A stretch of DNA of 53,733 nucleotides from Amycolatopsis acidicola (GTDB taxonomy: Bacteria; Actinomycetota; Actinomycetes; Mycobacteriales; Pseudonocardiaceae), in NCBI RefSeq assembly GCF_007713735.2, contig NZ_VMNW02000062.1:1-53733 (forward strand). The letters run 5' to 3'. Positions 32,345-43,270 of the stretch are shown here, in pieces. The notes beneath the pieces are model-generated. The model was given only the letters and a program-made list of their open reading frames with translations. It searched no databases and was not told the DNA's origin. The position numbers and the translations under genes were made by a program. The stretch's first letter is position 1. Each line of letters begins with the position of its first letter.

Positions 32345-33796
32345 CTATTCGTGAGATTTCTGGCTACCGCGGTCGAGCGCGGCGAGGTGCACAGGTAACC
32401 CATCGACAGGTACCGGCAACGATACGTAATCCCAGCGCATCCGGTACGAGGAGGGCACCGACCACCGGTGGGCGCGCAGCATTTCGTGCAGCACGGCCTT
32501 CACCTCGAACATGCCGAAATGCAGCCCGATGCACTTGTGCGCGCCGCCGCCGAAGGGCATCCACGCGTAGCGGTGCGACTTGTCTTCGCGGCGGCCCTCG
32601 GCGAAGCGCTCCGGGTCGAACGAACGTGGATTGCTCCAGTGTTCGGGCGAGAAGTGGTTGGTGTTGGGGGAGACGCTGACGAGGGTGCCCGCGGGGATGT
32701 GGTAGCCCAGCACCTCGGTGTCCCGCAACGCTTTCCGGGGCAGCGAGGGCACCGGCGCGGTGAGCCGGAGCGACTCCTTGATCACCAGGTCCAGCGTTTT
32801 CAGCCGGTCCAGCTCGGCCAGTCCCGGTGGTTCGTCGCCTAGCGCGAGGGACTCCTCCCGCGCGCGTTCCTGCCACTCCGGGTGCTTCGCGAGGTGGTAC
32901 GCGGCGGCGGTGCTGGTGATGGTCGTCGTGTCGTGCGCGGCCATCATCAGGAAGATCATGTGGTTGATGACGTCGTCGTCGCTGAACCGCTCGCCGTCGT
33001 CGCCGGTGGCGTGGCACAGCGCGGAGAACAGGTCGTCGCCGGGCGAATTCCGTTTGGCGGGAAGGTTTTCCGCGAAGTAGCGCTCCAGTACCTTGCGGCC
33101 GGACAGCCCGGCGGCCCAGCGCCCGCCGGGCACCGGGACGCGCACGATCGCCGTGGCGGCGCGCACGGAGTCGACGAAGGCGCGGTTGATCTTGGCGGCG
33201 CCGGGCCCGCTCGGCATGCCCATGAACACCCGGGTGGCGACGTCCAGCGTCAGCCGTTTCAGCGCCCAGTACAGCCGCGGCCTGTCCTGGCCGCCCCACT
33301 CCGCGATGCCCGCCCGCAGCGTCGGCCCGAACTCGCGCGCGTAGGTGGCGAGCTTGTCGCGGGTGAAGGCCTCCTGCATGATCCGCCGGTGCAGGTGGTG
33401 CTCCTCGAAGTCCAGCAGCATCAGCCCGCGGTGGAAGAACCGCTCGATGAAGAAGCGCCAGCCCGCCTGCGAGTACACCTTGTCCTTGTTCACCAAGGCG
33501 ATCTGCGTGGCCTCGGGGCCGGCGAGGACGACGATCTTCGTGCCGAGCGAGCCCATCCACGACACCGGGCCGTAGGTTTCGTAGCGGTGCAGCGCGAAGT
33601 CCACGCCGAAGCGCATCGAGTCCAGCGAATGCCCGAGCAACGGGGCCCCGGCGTCGCCGAGCACAGGCTTCAGCCCGCTGCCGGGCGGCGGGGAAGCCAG
33701 TTCCCGCACGGGATAGCGCTTGCCGAGGAGTCTGCGGTCCACGGCCTTCGGCAGCGGGATCGACGTGAGGGGCGGAACCCGGTCGCGGATCGTCAC
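32345..33796 (-). CDS. Cytochrome P450
   Basis: A 483-residue heme monooxygenase. The I-helix oxygen-activation motif is AAHDTTT (286-292) and the ExxR motif is ESLR (341-344). The heme loop is FGGGAHKCIG, with the thiolate ligand at C422. It is longer than typical 400-residue actinobacterial P450s and has an N-terminal extension of about 60 residues, closer to CYP51- or CYP110-like bacterial forms. No redox partner is adjacent. I chose the GTG at 33796 because AAGGAGG ends 5 nt upstream. It follows the crotonase gene by 64 bp on the same strand, so a part in the same catabolic cluster is possible. Confidence 0.92.
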   Translation of the reverse strand: MTIRDRVPPLTSIPLPKAVDRRLLGKRYPVRELASPPPGSGLKPVLGDAGAPLLGHSLDSMRFGVDFALHRYETYGPVSWMGSLGTKIVVLAGPEATQIALVNKDKVYSQAGWRFFIERFFHRGLMLLDFEEHHLHRRIMQEAFTRDKLATYAREFGPTLRAGIAEWGGQDRPRLYWALKRLTLDVATRVFMGMPSGPGAAKINRAFVDSVRAATAIVRVPVPGGRWAAGLSGRKVLERYFAENLPAKRNSPGDDLFSALCHATGDDGERFSDDDVINHMIFLMMAAHDTTTITSTAAAYHLAKHPEWQERAREESLALGDEPPGLAELDRLKTLDLVIKESLRLTAPVPSLPRKALRDTEVLGYHIPAGTLVSVSPNTNHFSPEHWSNPRSFDPERFAEGRREDKSHRYAWMPFGGGAHKCIGLHFGMFEVKAVLHEMLRAHRWSVPSSYRMRWDYVSLPVPVDGLPVHLAALDRGSQKSHE

Positions 33797-33860
33797 GATG
33801 CCTCCTTGCAGCGTCCCCATCCAGGTTGCCGCCCCGCGGGTCAACTGGCAAGGCCCGTTG

Positions 33861-34679
33861 TCAGTTCCAGGGGAGGAAGTCCGGGAGATCGCGGTCCACC
33901 CGCAGTGGGAACTCCGGAGGCCGTTTCTGCAGGAACGCCAGCACGCCCTCGACGGCGTCGGCGTGCTGCGGAAGCAGGGCGGTGAGCCGGGAGTCGAGCT
34001 GGTGCGCGGGGTAGGGCGAGTCGGCTGCGGCGAGGCGGTACAGCAGCTGCCGCGTCACCGCGACCGACACCGGGGACGTCTTCTCGGCGATCTCGCGCGC
34101 GAGCGCGTAGGCCTTGTCCAGCAGCTCACCGGGTTCGTGCAGCTCGTGCACCAGGCCGGCCGCTTTCGCTTCCTCCGCCCCGAAAATCCGGCCACTGACC
34201 ATCCAGTCGAGCGCCCGGCCGAGCCCGACCAGCCGCGGGAGATACCACGCCGAACCGCCCTCGGGGAACATGCCGCGGCGGGTGAACACCAGCCCGAACT
34301 TCGAGCCGGTGGCCGCGAGCCGGTAGTCCGCCGACAGCGTGATCGTCAGCCCGGCGCCCACGGCCGCGCCCCGGATCGCGGCGATCACCGGTTTGGTCAT
34401 CTCGAAGATCCGCTTCGAGCAGCGGCCGGCGGGCTCCTGCCAGTCGTCGCCGGACACCTCGAACCCGCCGCCCTGCGACAGGTCGGCGCCGACGCAGAAG
34501 TCCTCACCCGCGCTGGTGAACACGACGGCACGCACGGCCTCGTCCGAGTCGGCCCGGTCGAAGGCATCGGCCAGCTCGTCGGACATCCGCACGGTGTAAC
34601 CGTTGCGGGCGTCCGGGCGGTTCAACGTGACCGTGGCGATCGGCCCCTCGACGGCGTAGGTGATCTCGGTGTGGTCCAA
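33861..34679 (-). CDS. Enoyl-CoA hydratase/isomerase family protein of the Atu-like cluster
   Basis: A 272-residue crotonase. Oxyanion-hole loops are EDFCVGADLS and GAAVGAGLTITLSADYRLA. Both canonical hydratase glutamates are replaced (T and F at those positions), but FPEGGSAWYLPRL carries a glutamate where peroxisomal delta3-delta2-enoyl-CoA isomerases (ECI2 type) have their catalytic one. The position matches AtuE, the isohexenylglutaconyl-CoA hydratase gene of Pseudomonas, though the residues favour an isomerase. It is divergent from the main operon across an 89-bp region with a perfect palindrome, so the two sides are probably co-regulated. Confidence 0.87.
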   Translation of the reverse strand: MDHTEITYAVEGPIATVTLNRPDARNGYTVRMSDELADAFDRADSDEAVRAVVFTSAGEDFCVGADLSQGGGFEVSGDDWQEPAGRCSKRIFEMTKPVIAAIRGAAVGAGLTITLSADYRLAATGSKFGLVFTRRGMFPEGGSAWYLPRLVGLGRALDWMVSGRIFGAEEAKAAGLVHELHEPGELLDKAYALAREIAEKTSPVSVAVTRQLLYRLAAADSPYPAHQLDSRLTALLPQHADAVEGVLAFLQKRPPEFPLRVDRDLPDFLPWN

Positions 34680-34698
34680 CGGTCCTCCCGGCTAAAAC

Positions 34699-34716
34699 AA
34701 TCAAGCGTGCTTGATT
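34699..34716. promoter_or_regulatory. TetR-type operator in the divergent promoter of the Atu-like cluster
   Basis: AATCAAGCGTGCTTGATT: two perfect 8-bp arms around GT. It lies 20 bp from the crotonase start and 53 bp from the operon start, centred between divergent genes. TetR proteins of acyl-CoA catabolism bind operators of this form. The cluster's own TetR (44098) is the obvious candidate. The same centre spacing does not fit the KstR2 consensus. Confidence 0.7.
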
Positions 34717-34768
34717 TTTCTTGGCGGCGGTGCCACCCTCGGCGTGACGGCGCGAGGAGGCGGGTGCA

Positions 34769-35553
34769 GTGGTGGATCTGGGACCGATCCTGGGTGATCT
34801 TGCCGCGGAAAGCCAGTCCCTGGACGATCTGGTCGCGCGGCCGGACGTCTCGTGGGACACCCCGACCCCGGCCGAGGGCTGGGCGATCCGCCACCAGATC
34901 GCGCACCTGGCGTGGACCGACGCCAAGGCGCTCATCGCCGTGCGGACCCCCGAGAAGTTCCCGGACGAGGTGAAGCGGGCTCTGCTGAACGAGGACGACT
35001 TCGCTCACCAGGGCGCGATGGAGGGTGCGGAGACACCGCGCGACCAGTTGCTCGCGGAGTGGCGAGACGGGCGTGCCGCGCTGGCGGAGGCGTTGGGCGC
35101 CACGCCGGACGGCACCAAGATCCCCTGGTATGGCCCGCCGATGAGCGCGGCCTCGATGGTGACCGCGCGGCTGATGGAAACCTGGGCGCACGGGCAGGAC
35201 GTGTTCGACGCGCTCGGCCTGCGGCGCGCGCCGACCGCGCGGATCCGCCACATCGCGCGCTTCGGCGTGCGCACCCGGGACTTCTCGTTCGCCCTGCATT
35301 CGCTCGCCCCGCCCGCCGAGGAGTTCCGGGTGGAGCTGCGCGCGCCGGACGGCGAGCTGTGGACCTATGGCCCCGAGGACGCCGCCCAGCGCGTCACCGG
35401 CAGCGCGGCCGACTTCTGTTTCGTGATCACCCAGCGGCGTCATCCGGCGGACACCGATCTGGTCGCGCGGGGGCCCGACGCGGAGGAGTGGTTGCGGATC
35501 GCGCAGGCCTTCGCGGGTCCTCCCGGGAACGGGCGGAAGGCGGGCCAGTTCGC

Positions 35554-35557
<4 letters not shown>
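34769..35557 (+). CDS. TIGR03084 family (DinB-fold) metal-binding protein
   Basis: A 262-residue protein of the actinobacterial TIGR03084 family, with a DinB/MDMPI-like four-helix bundle. Likely metal-site histidines are in RHQIAHLAWTDAKA (about 42-55) and ETWAHGQDVFDALG (about 137-150). The C-terminal half is an SCP2-like small domain (RVELRAPDGELWTYG). The reaction is not known. It heads the operon, and its stop overlaps the AtuA start by ATGA. Of the tandem GTG codons at 34769 and 34772, I report the first. Confidence 0.85.
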
Positions 35558-37235
<1,678 letters not shown>

Positions 37236-37239
<4 letters not shown>

Positions 37240-38375
37240 TCGAAACCCCCGAACGGACGGCGCTGCGCAAGACGGTGCGCCGGTTCGTCGAGGCCGAGGT
37301 GCTGCCGCGGCTCGGCGAGTGGGAGCGCGCCGGTGAGCTGCCACGCGAACTCCACCGCAAGGCCGGGGAAATCGGCCTGCTGGGCGTGTCCTTCCCGGAG
37401 AGCGCGGGCGGCGGTGGCGGCGACTACCTCGACGCGCTCACGGTCGCCGAGGAAATCCTGTACGCCGGCGGCTCCGGCGGGCTCATCGCTTCGCTGCTGA
37501 CCAACGGAATCGCGCTGCCCCACATCGTCGCGGCCGGGGACGAACGGCAGATCGAGCGCTGGGTGCGGCCGACGCTGGAAGGCAGGCTGATCGGCTCGCT
37601 CGCGATCACCGAGCCCGACGGCGGCTCCGACGTCGCGGGCATCCGCACGACAGCCCGCCGTGAAGGCGACCACTACGTCGTCAACGGTGCCAAGACTTTC
37701 ATCACCTCCGGCTGCCGGGCCGACTTCGTCACCACCGCGGTGCGCACCGGCGGGCCCGGCGCGCACGGCATCTCATTGCTGGTCGTCGAGCGGGACACGC
37801 CCGGGTTCACGGTGAGCCGCAAGCTGGAGAAGATGGGCTGGCACTGCTCGGACACCGCCGAACTGTCCTATGTGGACGTGAAGGTGCCGGTGGAGAACCT
37901 CGTCGGGCCGGAGAACAGCGGGTTCGTCCAGATCGCCACCCAGTTCGTCACCGAGCGGGTTTCTCTTGCGGTGCAGGCCTACGCGACGGCGCAGCGCGCG
38001 CTGGACCTGACGCTGGACTGGTGCCGCTTGCGCGAGACCTTCGGCAGGCCGCTGATCTCGCGGCAGGTCGTGCAGCACAAACTCGTGGAGATGGCCCGGA
38101 AGACCGACCTCGCCCGCGTGTACACGCGGCACGTCGCCGAACGCTACGTGGCGGGGGAGGACTGCATCGCCGAGGCCTGCTTCGCCAAGAACAGCGCCGT
38201 CGAAACGGCCGAATGGGTGGTCAGCGAGGCGGTGCAGCTGCACGGCGGGCTCGGCTACATGAGCGAATCCGAGGTGGAACGGCATTACCGCGACGTGCGC
38301 ATCCTCGGCATCGGCGGCGGCACCACCGAGATCCTGACCAACCTGGCCGCGAAACGATTGGGGTACACGGGTTGA
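37236..38375 (+). CDS. Acyl-CoA dehydrogenase (first of two in the cluster)
   Basis: A 379-residue flavoprotein. ITEPDGGSDVAGI and VNGAKTFITSG are the FAD-binding and active-site signatures. RETFGRPLISRQVVQHKL and QLHGGLGYMSESEVERHYRDVRILGIGGGTTEI close the fold. The usual catalytic glutamate of short- and medium-chain enzymes (YEGT) is G here (GGGT), so the base must lie elsewhere, as in isovaleryl- and long-chain types. By position it parallels AtuD, citronellyl-CoA dehydrogenase. GTG start overlapping the AtuA stop. Confidence 0.92.
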
Positions 38376-39970
38376 GCGTCATCCGGTCCACAGTGGACGC
38401 TTCGAGCGCGGAGTACGCCGCGAACCGCGACGCGATGCTGGCCAAGCTCGGCGAGCTGGAGGCCGAGCACGCCAAGGTCATCGCGGGTGGCGGGGAGAAG
38501 TACGTCGAACGGCACCGCAACCGCGGCAAGCTCCTGGCCAGGGAGCGGGTCGAGCTGCTGCTGGACGAGGACTCCCCGTTCCTGGAGCTGTCCTCGCTGG
38601 CCGCGTGGGGCACGAACTACCAGGTCGGCGGCAGCCTGGTCGCCGGGATCGGCTGGGTCGAGGGCGTCGAGTGCATGATCACCGCCAACGATCCGACCGT
38701 GAAGGGCGGCGCGACCAACCCGTCCGGGCTGAAGAAGGCGCTGCGGGCGGCGGAGATCGCGGCGCAGAACCGGCTGCCGTCGATCAACCTCGTCGAGTCC
38801 GGCGGCGCGGATCTGCCCACGCAGAAGGAGATCTTCATCCCCGGCGGGCGCAGCTTCCGCAACCTGACGAACGCCTCGGCCGCGCGGATCCCCACGATCG
38901 CGCTGGTCTTCGGCAACTCCACGGCGGGCGGCGCGTACCTGCCCGGCATGTCGGACTACGTGGTGATGGTCAAGGAACGCGCCAAGGTGTTCCTCGGCGG
39001 GCCGCCGCTGGTGAAGATGGCCACCGGCGAGGAGTCCGACGACGAGTCGCTGGGCGGGGCGGAGATGCACGCCCGCAAGTCCGGCCTGGCCGACTACCTC
39101 GCCGCCGACGAACACGACGCGATCCGGCTCGGGCGCGGTATCGTCAAACGGCTCAACTGGCACAAGCTCGGCCCCGAACCGAAACCGGACTACGAGGAAC
39201 CGCGCTACGACGCCGGAGAACTCGCCGGCATCGTGCCCGGCGACCTCAAGGTGCCCTTCGACCCGCGCGAGGTGATCGCGCGGGTGGTGGACGGCTCGGA
39301 CTTCGACGAGTTCAAACCGCTCTACGGCCCGAGCCTCGTCACCGGCTGGGCGAGCCTGCACGGCTATCCCGTCGGCATCCTCGCCAACGCCCAGGGCGTG
39401 CTGTTCAGCGAGGAATCGCAGAAGGCCACCCAGTTCATCCAGCTGGCGAACCAGAGCGACACGCCGCTGATCTTCCTGCACAACACCACCGGCTACATGG
39501 TGGGCAAGGAGTACGAGCAGGCCGGCATCATCAAGCACGGCGCGATGATGATCAACGCGGTGTCGAACTCGAAGGTGCCCCACATCTCCGTGCTGATGGG
39601 CGCCTCCTACGGCGCCGGGCACTACGGCATGTGCGGGCGGGCCTACGACCCGCGGTTCCTGTTCGCGTGGCCGAGCGCGAAGTCCGCGGTGATGGGGCCG
39701 CAGCAGCTGGCCGGCGTGCTCTCCATCGTCGCCCGTGCGGCCGCCGCGGGGCGCGGCCAGGACTACGACGAAGAGGGCGACAAGGCCATGCGTGCCATGG
39801 TGGAACAGCAGATCGAGGCCGAGTCGATGCCGATGTTCCTGTCCGGGATGCTCTACGACGACGGGATCATCGACCCGCGCGACACCCGCACGGTGCTCGG
39901 GCTGAGCCTGTCCGCGATCCACAATGGACCGATCAGGGGCGCCGACGGCTTCGGCGTCTTCCGGATGTGA
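38372..39970 (+). CDS. Acyl-CoA carboxylase, carboxyltransferase (beta) subunit
   Basis: A 532-residue biotin-dependent carboxyltransferase with N- and C-terminal crotonase-like halves. HRNRGKLLARERVELLLDEDSPF, NLVESGGADLPTQ, FGNSTAGGAYLPGMSDYVVMV and SYGAGHYGMCGRAYDPRFLFAWP are typical of methylcrotonyl/geranyl-CoA carboxylases (MccB, AtuC) rather than propionyl-CoA carboxylase. The TTG at 38372 overlaps the preceding stop (TTGA) and continues the coupling pattern; GTG 38393 is an alternative. The biotin subunit follows after 5 nt. Confidence 0.92.
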   Translation: MSVIRSTVDASSAEYAANRDAMLAKLGELEAEHAKVIAGGGEKYVERHRNRGKLLARERVELLLDEDSPFLELSSLAAWGTNYQVGGSLVAGIGWVEGVECMITANDPTVKGGATNPSGLKKALRAAEIAAQNRLPSINLVESGGADLPTQKEIFIPGGRSFRNLTNASAARIPTIALVFGNSTAGGAYLPGMSDYVVMVKERAKVFLGGPPLVKMATGEESDDESLGGAEMHARKSGLADYLAADEHDAIRLGRGIVKRLNWHKLGPEPKPDYEEPRYDAGELAGIVPGDLKVPFDPREVIARVVDGSDFDEFKPLYGPSLVTGWASLHGYPVGILANAQGVLFSEESQKATQFIQLANQSDTPLIFLHNTTGYMVGKEYEQAGIIKHGAMMINAVSNSKVPHISVLMGASYGAGHYGMCGRAYDPRFLFAWPSAKSAVMGPQQLAGVLSIVARAAAAGRGQDYDEEGDKAMRAMVEQQIEAESMPMFLSGMLYDDGIIDPRDTRTVLGLSLSAIHNGPIRGADGFGVFRM

Positions 39971-39975
39971 GGGCG

Positions 39976-41850
39976 ATGATCACCAGCATTCTGGTCGCGA
40001 ACCGGGGCGAGATCGCCCGCCGCGTCTTCCGCACCTGCGCCGGGCTGGGCATCGCGCGGGCCGCGGTGTTCTCCGACGCCGACGCCGGTTCCCCGCACGT
40101 CGCCGAGTCCGACGCCGCCGTCCGGCTGCCGGGCGACGCGCCTTCGGACACCTACCTGCGGCCGGATCTCCTCGTCGCGGCGGCGAAAGCGACCGGCGCG
40201 GACGCGGTGCACCCTGGCTACGGATTCCTCTCGGAGAACGCCGGGTTCGCCCAGGCGGTACTCGACGCCGGGCTGACCTGGATCGGGCCGCCCCCGGCCG
40301 CGATCGCCTCGATGGGGTCCAAAGTGGAGGCCAAACGGATCATGGCCTCCGCCGGTGTGCCGGTACTGTCCGAATTGGACCCCGCGTCGGTCACCGAGGC
40401 GGAGCTGCCGGTGCTGATCAAGGCTTCCGCGGGCGGCGGCGGGCGCGGGATGCGCGTGGTGCGCTCGCTGGACGAACTGGCGGACGCGGTGGACAGCGCC
40501 CGCGCCGAGGCGGCTTCGGCGTTCGGCGATCCGACGGTGTTCTGCGAGCGGTACCTGGAAACCGGGCGGCACATCGAAGTCCAGGTGCTGGCCGACGAGC
40601 ACGGTACCGTGTGGACGGTCGGCGAACGTGAATGCTCGATCCAGCGCAGGCATCAGAAGGTGCTCGAGGAGGCGCCGTCGCCGCTGGTCGACGCGAAGAT
40701 GCGCGCCGAACTGTCCGACGCGGCGGCGAAGGCGGCCAAGGCGATCGGCTACGTCGGCGCGGGTACGGTCGAGTTCCTGGCCACGGCGGACGGCGAGTTC
40801 TTCTTCCTGGAGATGAACACCCGGCTGCAGGTGGAGCATCCGGTGACCGAGCTGGTCTTCGGGCTGGACCTGGTCGCGTCGCAGATCCGCGTCGCCGAGG
40901 GGCACGCGCTGCCCGCGGAGCCGCCCGCGCCGTCCGGGCACGCGATCGAGGTCCGGCTGTACGCCGAGGATCCGGCCGCGGGCTGGCAGCCGCAGACGGG
41001 CACGCTGCGCCGGTTCGAGGTGCCGGGCGACGTCCGGGTGGACAGCGGCGTCGCGGACGGTTCGGTGATCGGCGTGCACTACGACCCGATGCTGGCCAAG
41101 GTGATCGCGTGGGCGCCGGACCGCGCCGAGGCGGCCCGCAAACTCGCCGGGGCGCTGGCGGGGGCGCGGGTGCACGGGGTGCGCACGAACCGGGACCTGC
41201 TGGTGAATGTGTTGCGCCACAAGGAGTTCCTGGCGGGGAACATCGACACGGCGTTCTTCGACCGGCACGGCCTGGAAGCGCTTTCCACGCCGCTGGGCGA
41301 CGAACGGCTCGCGGCGGTGGCCGCGGCTTTCGCGGACGCGGCGGCCAACCGTGCCGGAAGGCGCTTTCCGGCGGGCTGGCGCAACGTGCCGTCGGTACCC
41401 CAGACCAAGCGCTACACAGTGGGGGACAACGAGTACGAGGTCGCGTACCGCGACGGCAAAGTCGAGGGCTCGGACATCACGCTCGTGTCGGCGACGCCGG
41501 CGCGCGTGGTTCTCGACGTCGACGGGGTGCGCCGGAACTTCGACGTGGCAAGGTATCCCGGTCTCGTCTGCGTCGGGACGGTCTCGCTGACACCGGTTCC
41601 GAGGTTCACCGAGCCGGGCCAGGCGCTCGCGGCCGGCTCGCTGGTGGCGCCGATGCCGGGCACGGTGCTGCGGATCGCGGTCGAGGCCGGCGCGTCCGTC
41701 GCGGCCGGGGATCCCTTGCTGTGGCTGGAGGCCATGAAGATGGAACACAAGATCACCGCGCCCGCCGACGGCGTGGTCGCGGAGCTGCCCGTGTCCGCCG
41801 GACAGCAGGTCGAAGTCGGCGCCGTGCTCGCCGTCGTGACGAAGGAGTGA
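39976..41850 (+). CDS. Acyl-CoA carboxylase, biotin carboxylase/BCCP (alpha) subunit
   Basis: A 624-residue subunit. The biotin carboxylase domain (1-445) begins ILVANRGEIARRVFRTC, with HPGYGFLSENAGFA, ASAGGGGRGMRVV for ATP and EMNTRLQVEHPVTE. A BT-like linker follows (about 450-550), then a biotin carrier domain (about 550-622). Biotin is attached in EAMKMEH near residue 592. It partners the upstream beta subunit, as AtuF does AtuC or LiuD does LiuB. The ATG is 5 nt after the previous stop. Confidence 0.94.
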   Translation: MITSILVANRGEIARRVFRTCAGLGIARAAVFSDADAGSPHVAESDAAVRLPGDAPSDTYLRPDLLVAAAKATGADAVHPGYGFLSENAGFAQAVLDAGLTWIGPPPAAIASMGSKVEAKRIMASAGVPVLSELDPASVTEAELPVLIKASAGGGGRGMRVVRSLDELADAVDSARAEAASAFGDPTVFCERYLETGRHIEVQVLADEHGTVWTVGERECSIQRRHQKVLEEAPSPLVDAKMRAELSDAAAKAAKAIGYVGAGTVEFLATADGEFFFLEMNTRLQVEHPVTELVFGLDLVASQIRVAEGHALPAEPPAPSGHAIEVRLYAEDPAAGWQPQTGTLRRFEVPGDVRVDSGVADGSVIGVHYDPMLAKVIAWAPDRAEAARKLAGALAGARVHGVRTNRDLLVNVLRHKEFLAGNIDTAFFDRHGLEALSTPLGDERLAAVAAAFADAAANRAGRRFPAGWRNVPSVPQTKRYTVGDNEYEVAYRDGKVEGSDITLVSATPARVVLDVDGVRRNFDVARYPGLVCVGTVSLTPVPRFTEPGQALAAGSLVAPMPGTVLRIAVEAGASVAAGDPLLWLEAMKMEHKITAPADGVVAELPVSAGQQVEVGAVLAVVTKE

Positions 41851-41853
41851 CCC

Positions 41854-43011
41854 GTGAGCTTCACCGAATCCGAGGAACGGCAGGCGCTGCGCAAGGCGGT
41901 GGGCGACCTCGGCCGCCGCTACGGCCACGAGTGGTACACGAAACTCGCCCGGGGCGGCGGGAAAACGACGGAACTGTGGGATGAGGCGGGCCGGCTCGGC
42001 TACCTCGGCGTGTCGGTGCCGGAGGAGTACGGCGGCGGTGGCGCCGGGATCGGCGATCTCGCCGCGGTGTGCGAGGAGCTGTGCGCGGCGGGCACGCCGA
42101 TGCTGCTGATGGTGGTGTCCCCGGCGATCTGCGCCACCGTGATCGCCCGGTACGGCACCGACGAGCAGAAAACCCGCTGGCTGCCGCGGTTCGCCACCGG
42201 TGAGCTGCGGATGTCGTTCGCCATCACGGAACCGGACGCGGGCTCGAACTCCCACCGCATCACCACCACCGCCCGCCGCGACGGGAGCGACTGGATCCTC
42301 AACGGGCGCAAGGTGTTCATCTCGGGCGTGGACGAGGCCGAGGCGGTGCTCGTCGTCGGGCGCACGGAGGAGGCGAAGACCGGCAAGCTCAAGCCCGCGC
42401 TGTTCGTCGTGCCCACCGACACGCCCGGGTTCGAGTACCGGCAGATCGAGATGGACCTGATTTCGGCGGACAAGCAGTTCCAGCTGTTCCTCGACGACGT
42501 GCGGCTGCCCTACGACGCACTCGTCGGCTCGGAGGACGCGGCGCTGGCGCAGCTGTTCGCGGGGCTGAACCCGGAGCGGATCATGGGCGCGTCGTTCTCC
42601 GTCGGCGTGGCCCGGTACGCGCTGGACAAGGGCGTCGCGTACGCCAGGGAACGCAGCGTGTGGAAGGCGCCGATCGGCAGCCACCAGGGCCTCGCGCACC
42701 CGCTGGCGCAGGTGAAGATCGAGCTGGAGCTGGCGAAGCTGATGACCCAGAAGGCCGCCGCGCTCTACGACTCCGGTGACGACTTCGGCGCGGGCGAGGC
42801 CGCGAACATGGCCAAGTACGCGGCGGCGGAGGCGGCGATCAAGGCCGTCGACACGGCCGTCCAGGTGCACGGCGGCAACGGGCTCGCCTCGGAATACGGG
42901 CTCGGTTCGCTTCTCGGCGCCGTGCGCGTCGGCCGCATCGCCCCGGTCAGCCGCGAGATGGTGCTCAACTTCGTGGCCCAGCACAGCCTCGGCCTCCCCA
43001 AGTCCTATTAG
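41854..43011 (+). CDS. Acyl-CoA dehydrogenase (second in the cluster)
   Basis: A 385-residue flavoprotein. SFAITEPDAGSNSHRITTTA and LNGRKVFISGVDEAEAVLVVG are the family signatures, and VQVHGGNGLASEYGLGSLLGAVRVGRIAPVS the C-terminal one. The position of the common catalytic glutamate is again not a glutamate (RIAPVS). It begins 3 nt after the biotin subunit. The stop TAG lies in AGTCCTATTAGGAGTGA, which is repeated 251 bp downstream just before the SDR start. The gene is thus the last before the insert. Confidence 0.9.
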   Translation: MSFTESEERQALRKAVGDLGRRYGHEWYTKLARGGGKTTELWDEAGRLGYLGVSVPEEYGGGGAGIGDLAAVCEELCAAGTPMLLMVVSPAICATVIARYGTDEQKTRWLPRFATGELRMSFAITEPDAGSNSHRITTTARRDGSDWILNGRKVFISGVDEAEAVLVVGRTEEAKTGKLKPALFVVPTDTPGFEYRQIEMDLISADKQFQLFLDDVRLPYDALVGSEDAALAQLFAGLNPERIMGASFSVGVARYALDKGVAYARERSVWKAPIGSHQGLAHPLAQVKIELELAKLMTQKAAALYDSGDDFGAGEAANMAKYAAAEAAIKAVDTAVQVHGGNGLASEYGLGSLLGAVRVGRIAPVSREMVLNFVAQHSLGLPKSY

Positions 43012-43268
43012 GAGTGATGAGGTGAAGGTGGCTTGCGTGGCGGTGCGGGTAGGGGAACCTGAGACGGTCCCTGACTCCGGGATCTCCTTCTGATGAATTC
43101 CCACCCGCCAGCCCGGCCGCCACCCCTGGCGGACACGCTTCGCGCGACAGTGCCTTCACGGCGTCGGAGCTGTCCTCGCCAGGAACCGTCTCAGAACCCC
43201 CGGCGGTGCCGGTTGGCGGCCCACAACAAGCGGCTCCGCCGCTTCTCAAACAGTCCTATTAGGAGTGA
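43001..43268. mobile_element. 251-bp structured insert flanked by 17-bp direct repeats
   Basis: AGTCCTATTAGGAGTGA occurs at 43001-43017 and identically at 43252-43268. The first copy contains the dehydrogenase stop, the second the SDR ribosome-binding site (AGGAG). Removing one repeat and the DNA between would leave the stop followed 8 nt later by the SDR ATG, normal spacing for this operon. The insert holds a 15-bp inverted repeat (CTGAGACGGTCCCTG at 43059-43073 with CAGGAACCGTCTCAG at 43180-43194, one mismatch) and AAGCGG-CTCCG-CCGCTT near its right end. No transposase. Probably a non-autonomous element or a dispersed intergenic repeat. Confidence 0.7.
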
Positions 43269-43270
43269 CG

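Noticed and set aside
39853..43104. A 1083-codon open frame antisense to the carboxylase and dehydrogenase genes
   Set aside because: GC-rich third positions in the real genes keep the opposite strand open. The translation is H/R/V/D/G-rich with no recognisable domain and spans several real genes.
43018..43251. A protein-coding gene inside the 251-bp insert
   Set aside because: A 94-codon minus-strand frame and a 64-codon plus-strand frame exist, but neither has a convincing ribosome-binding site or recognisable domain, and the inverted repeat structure explains the DNA better.
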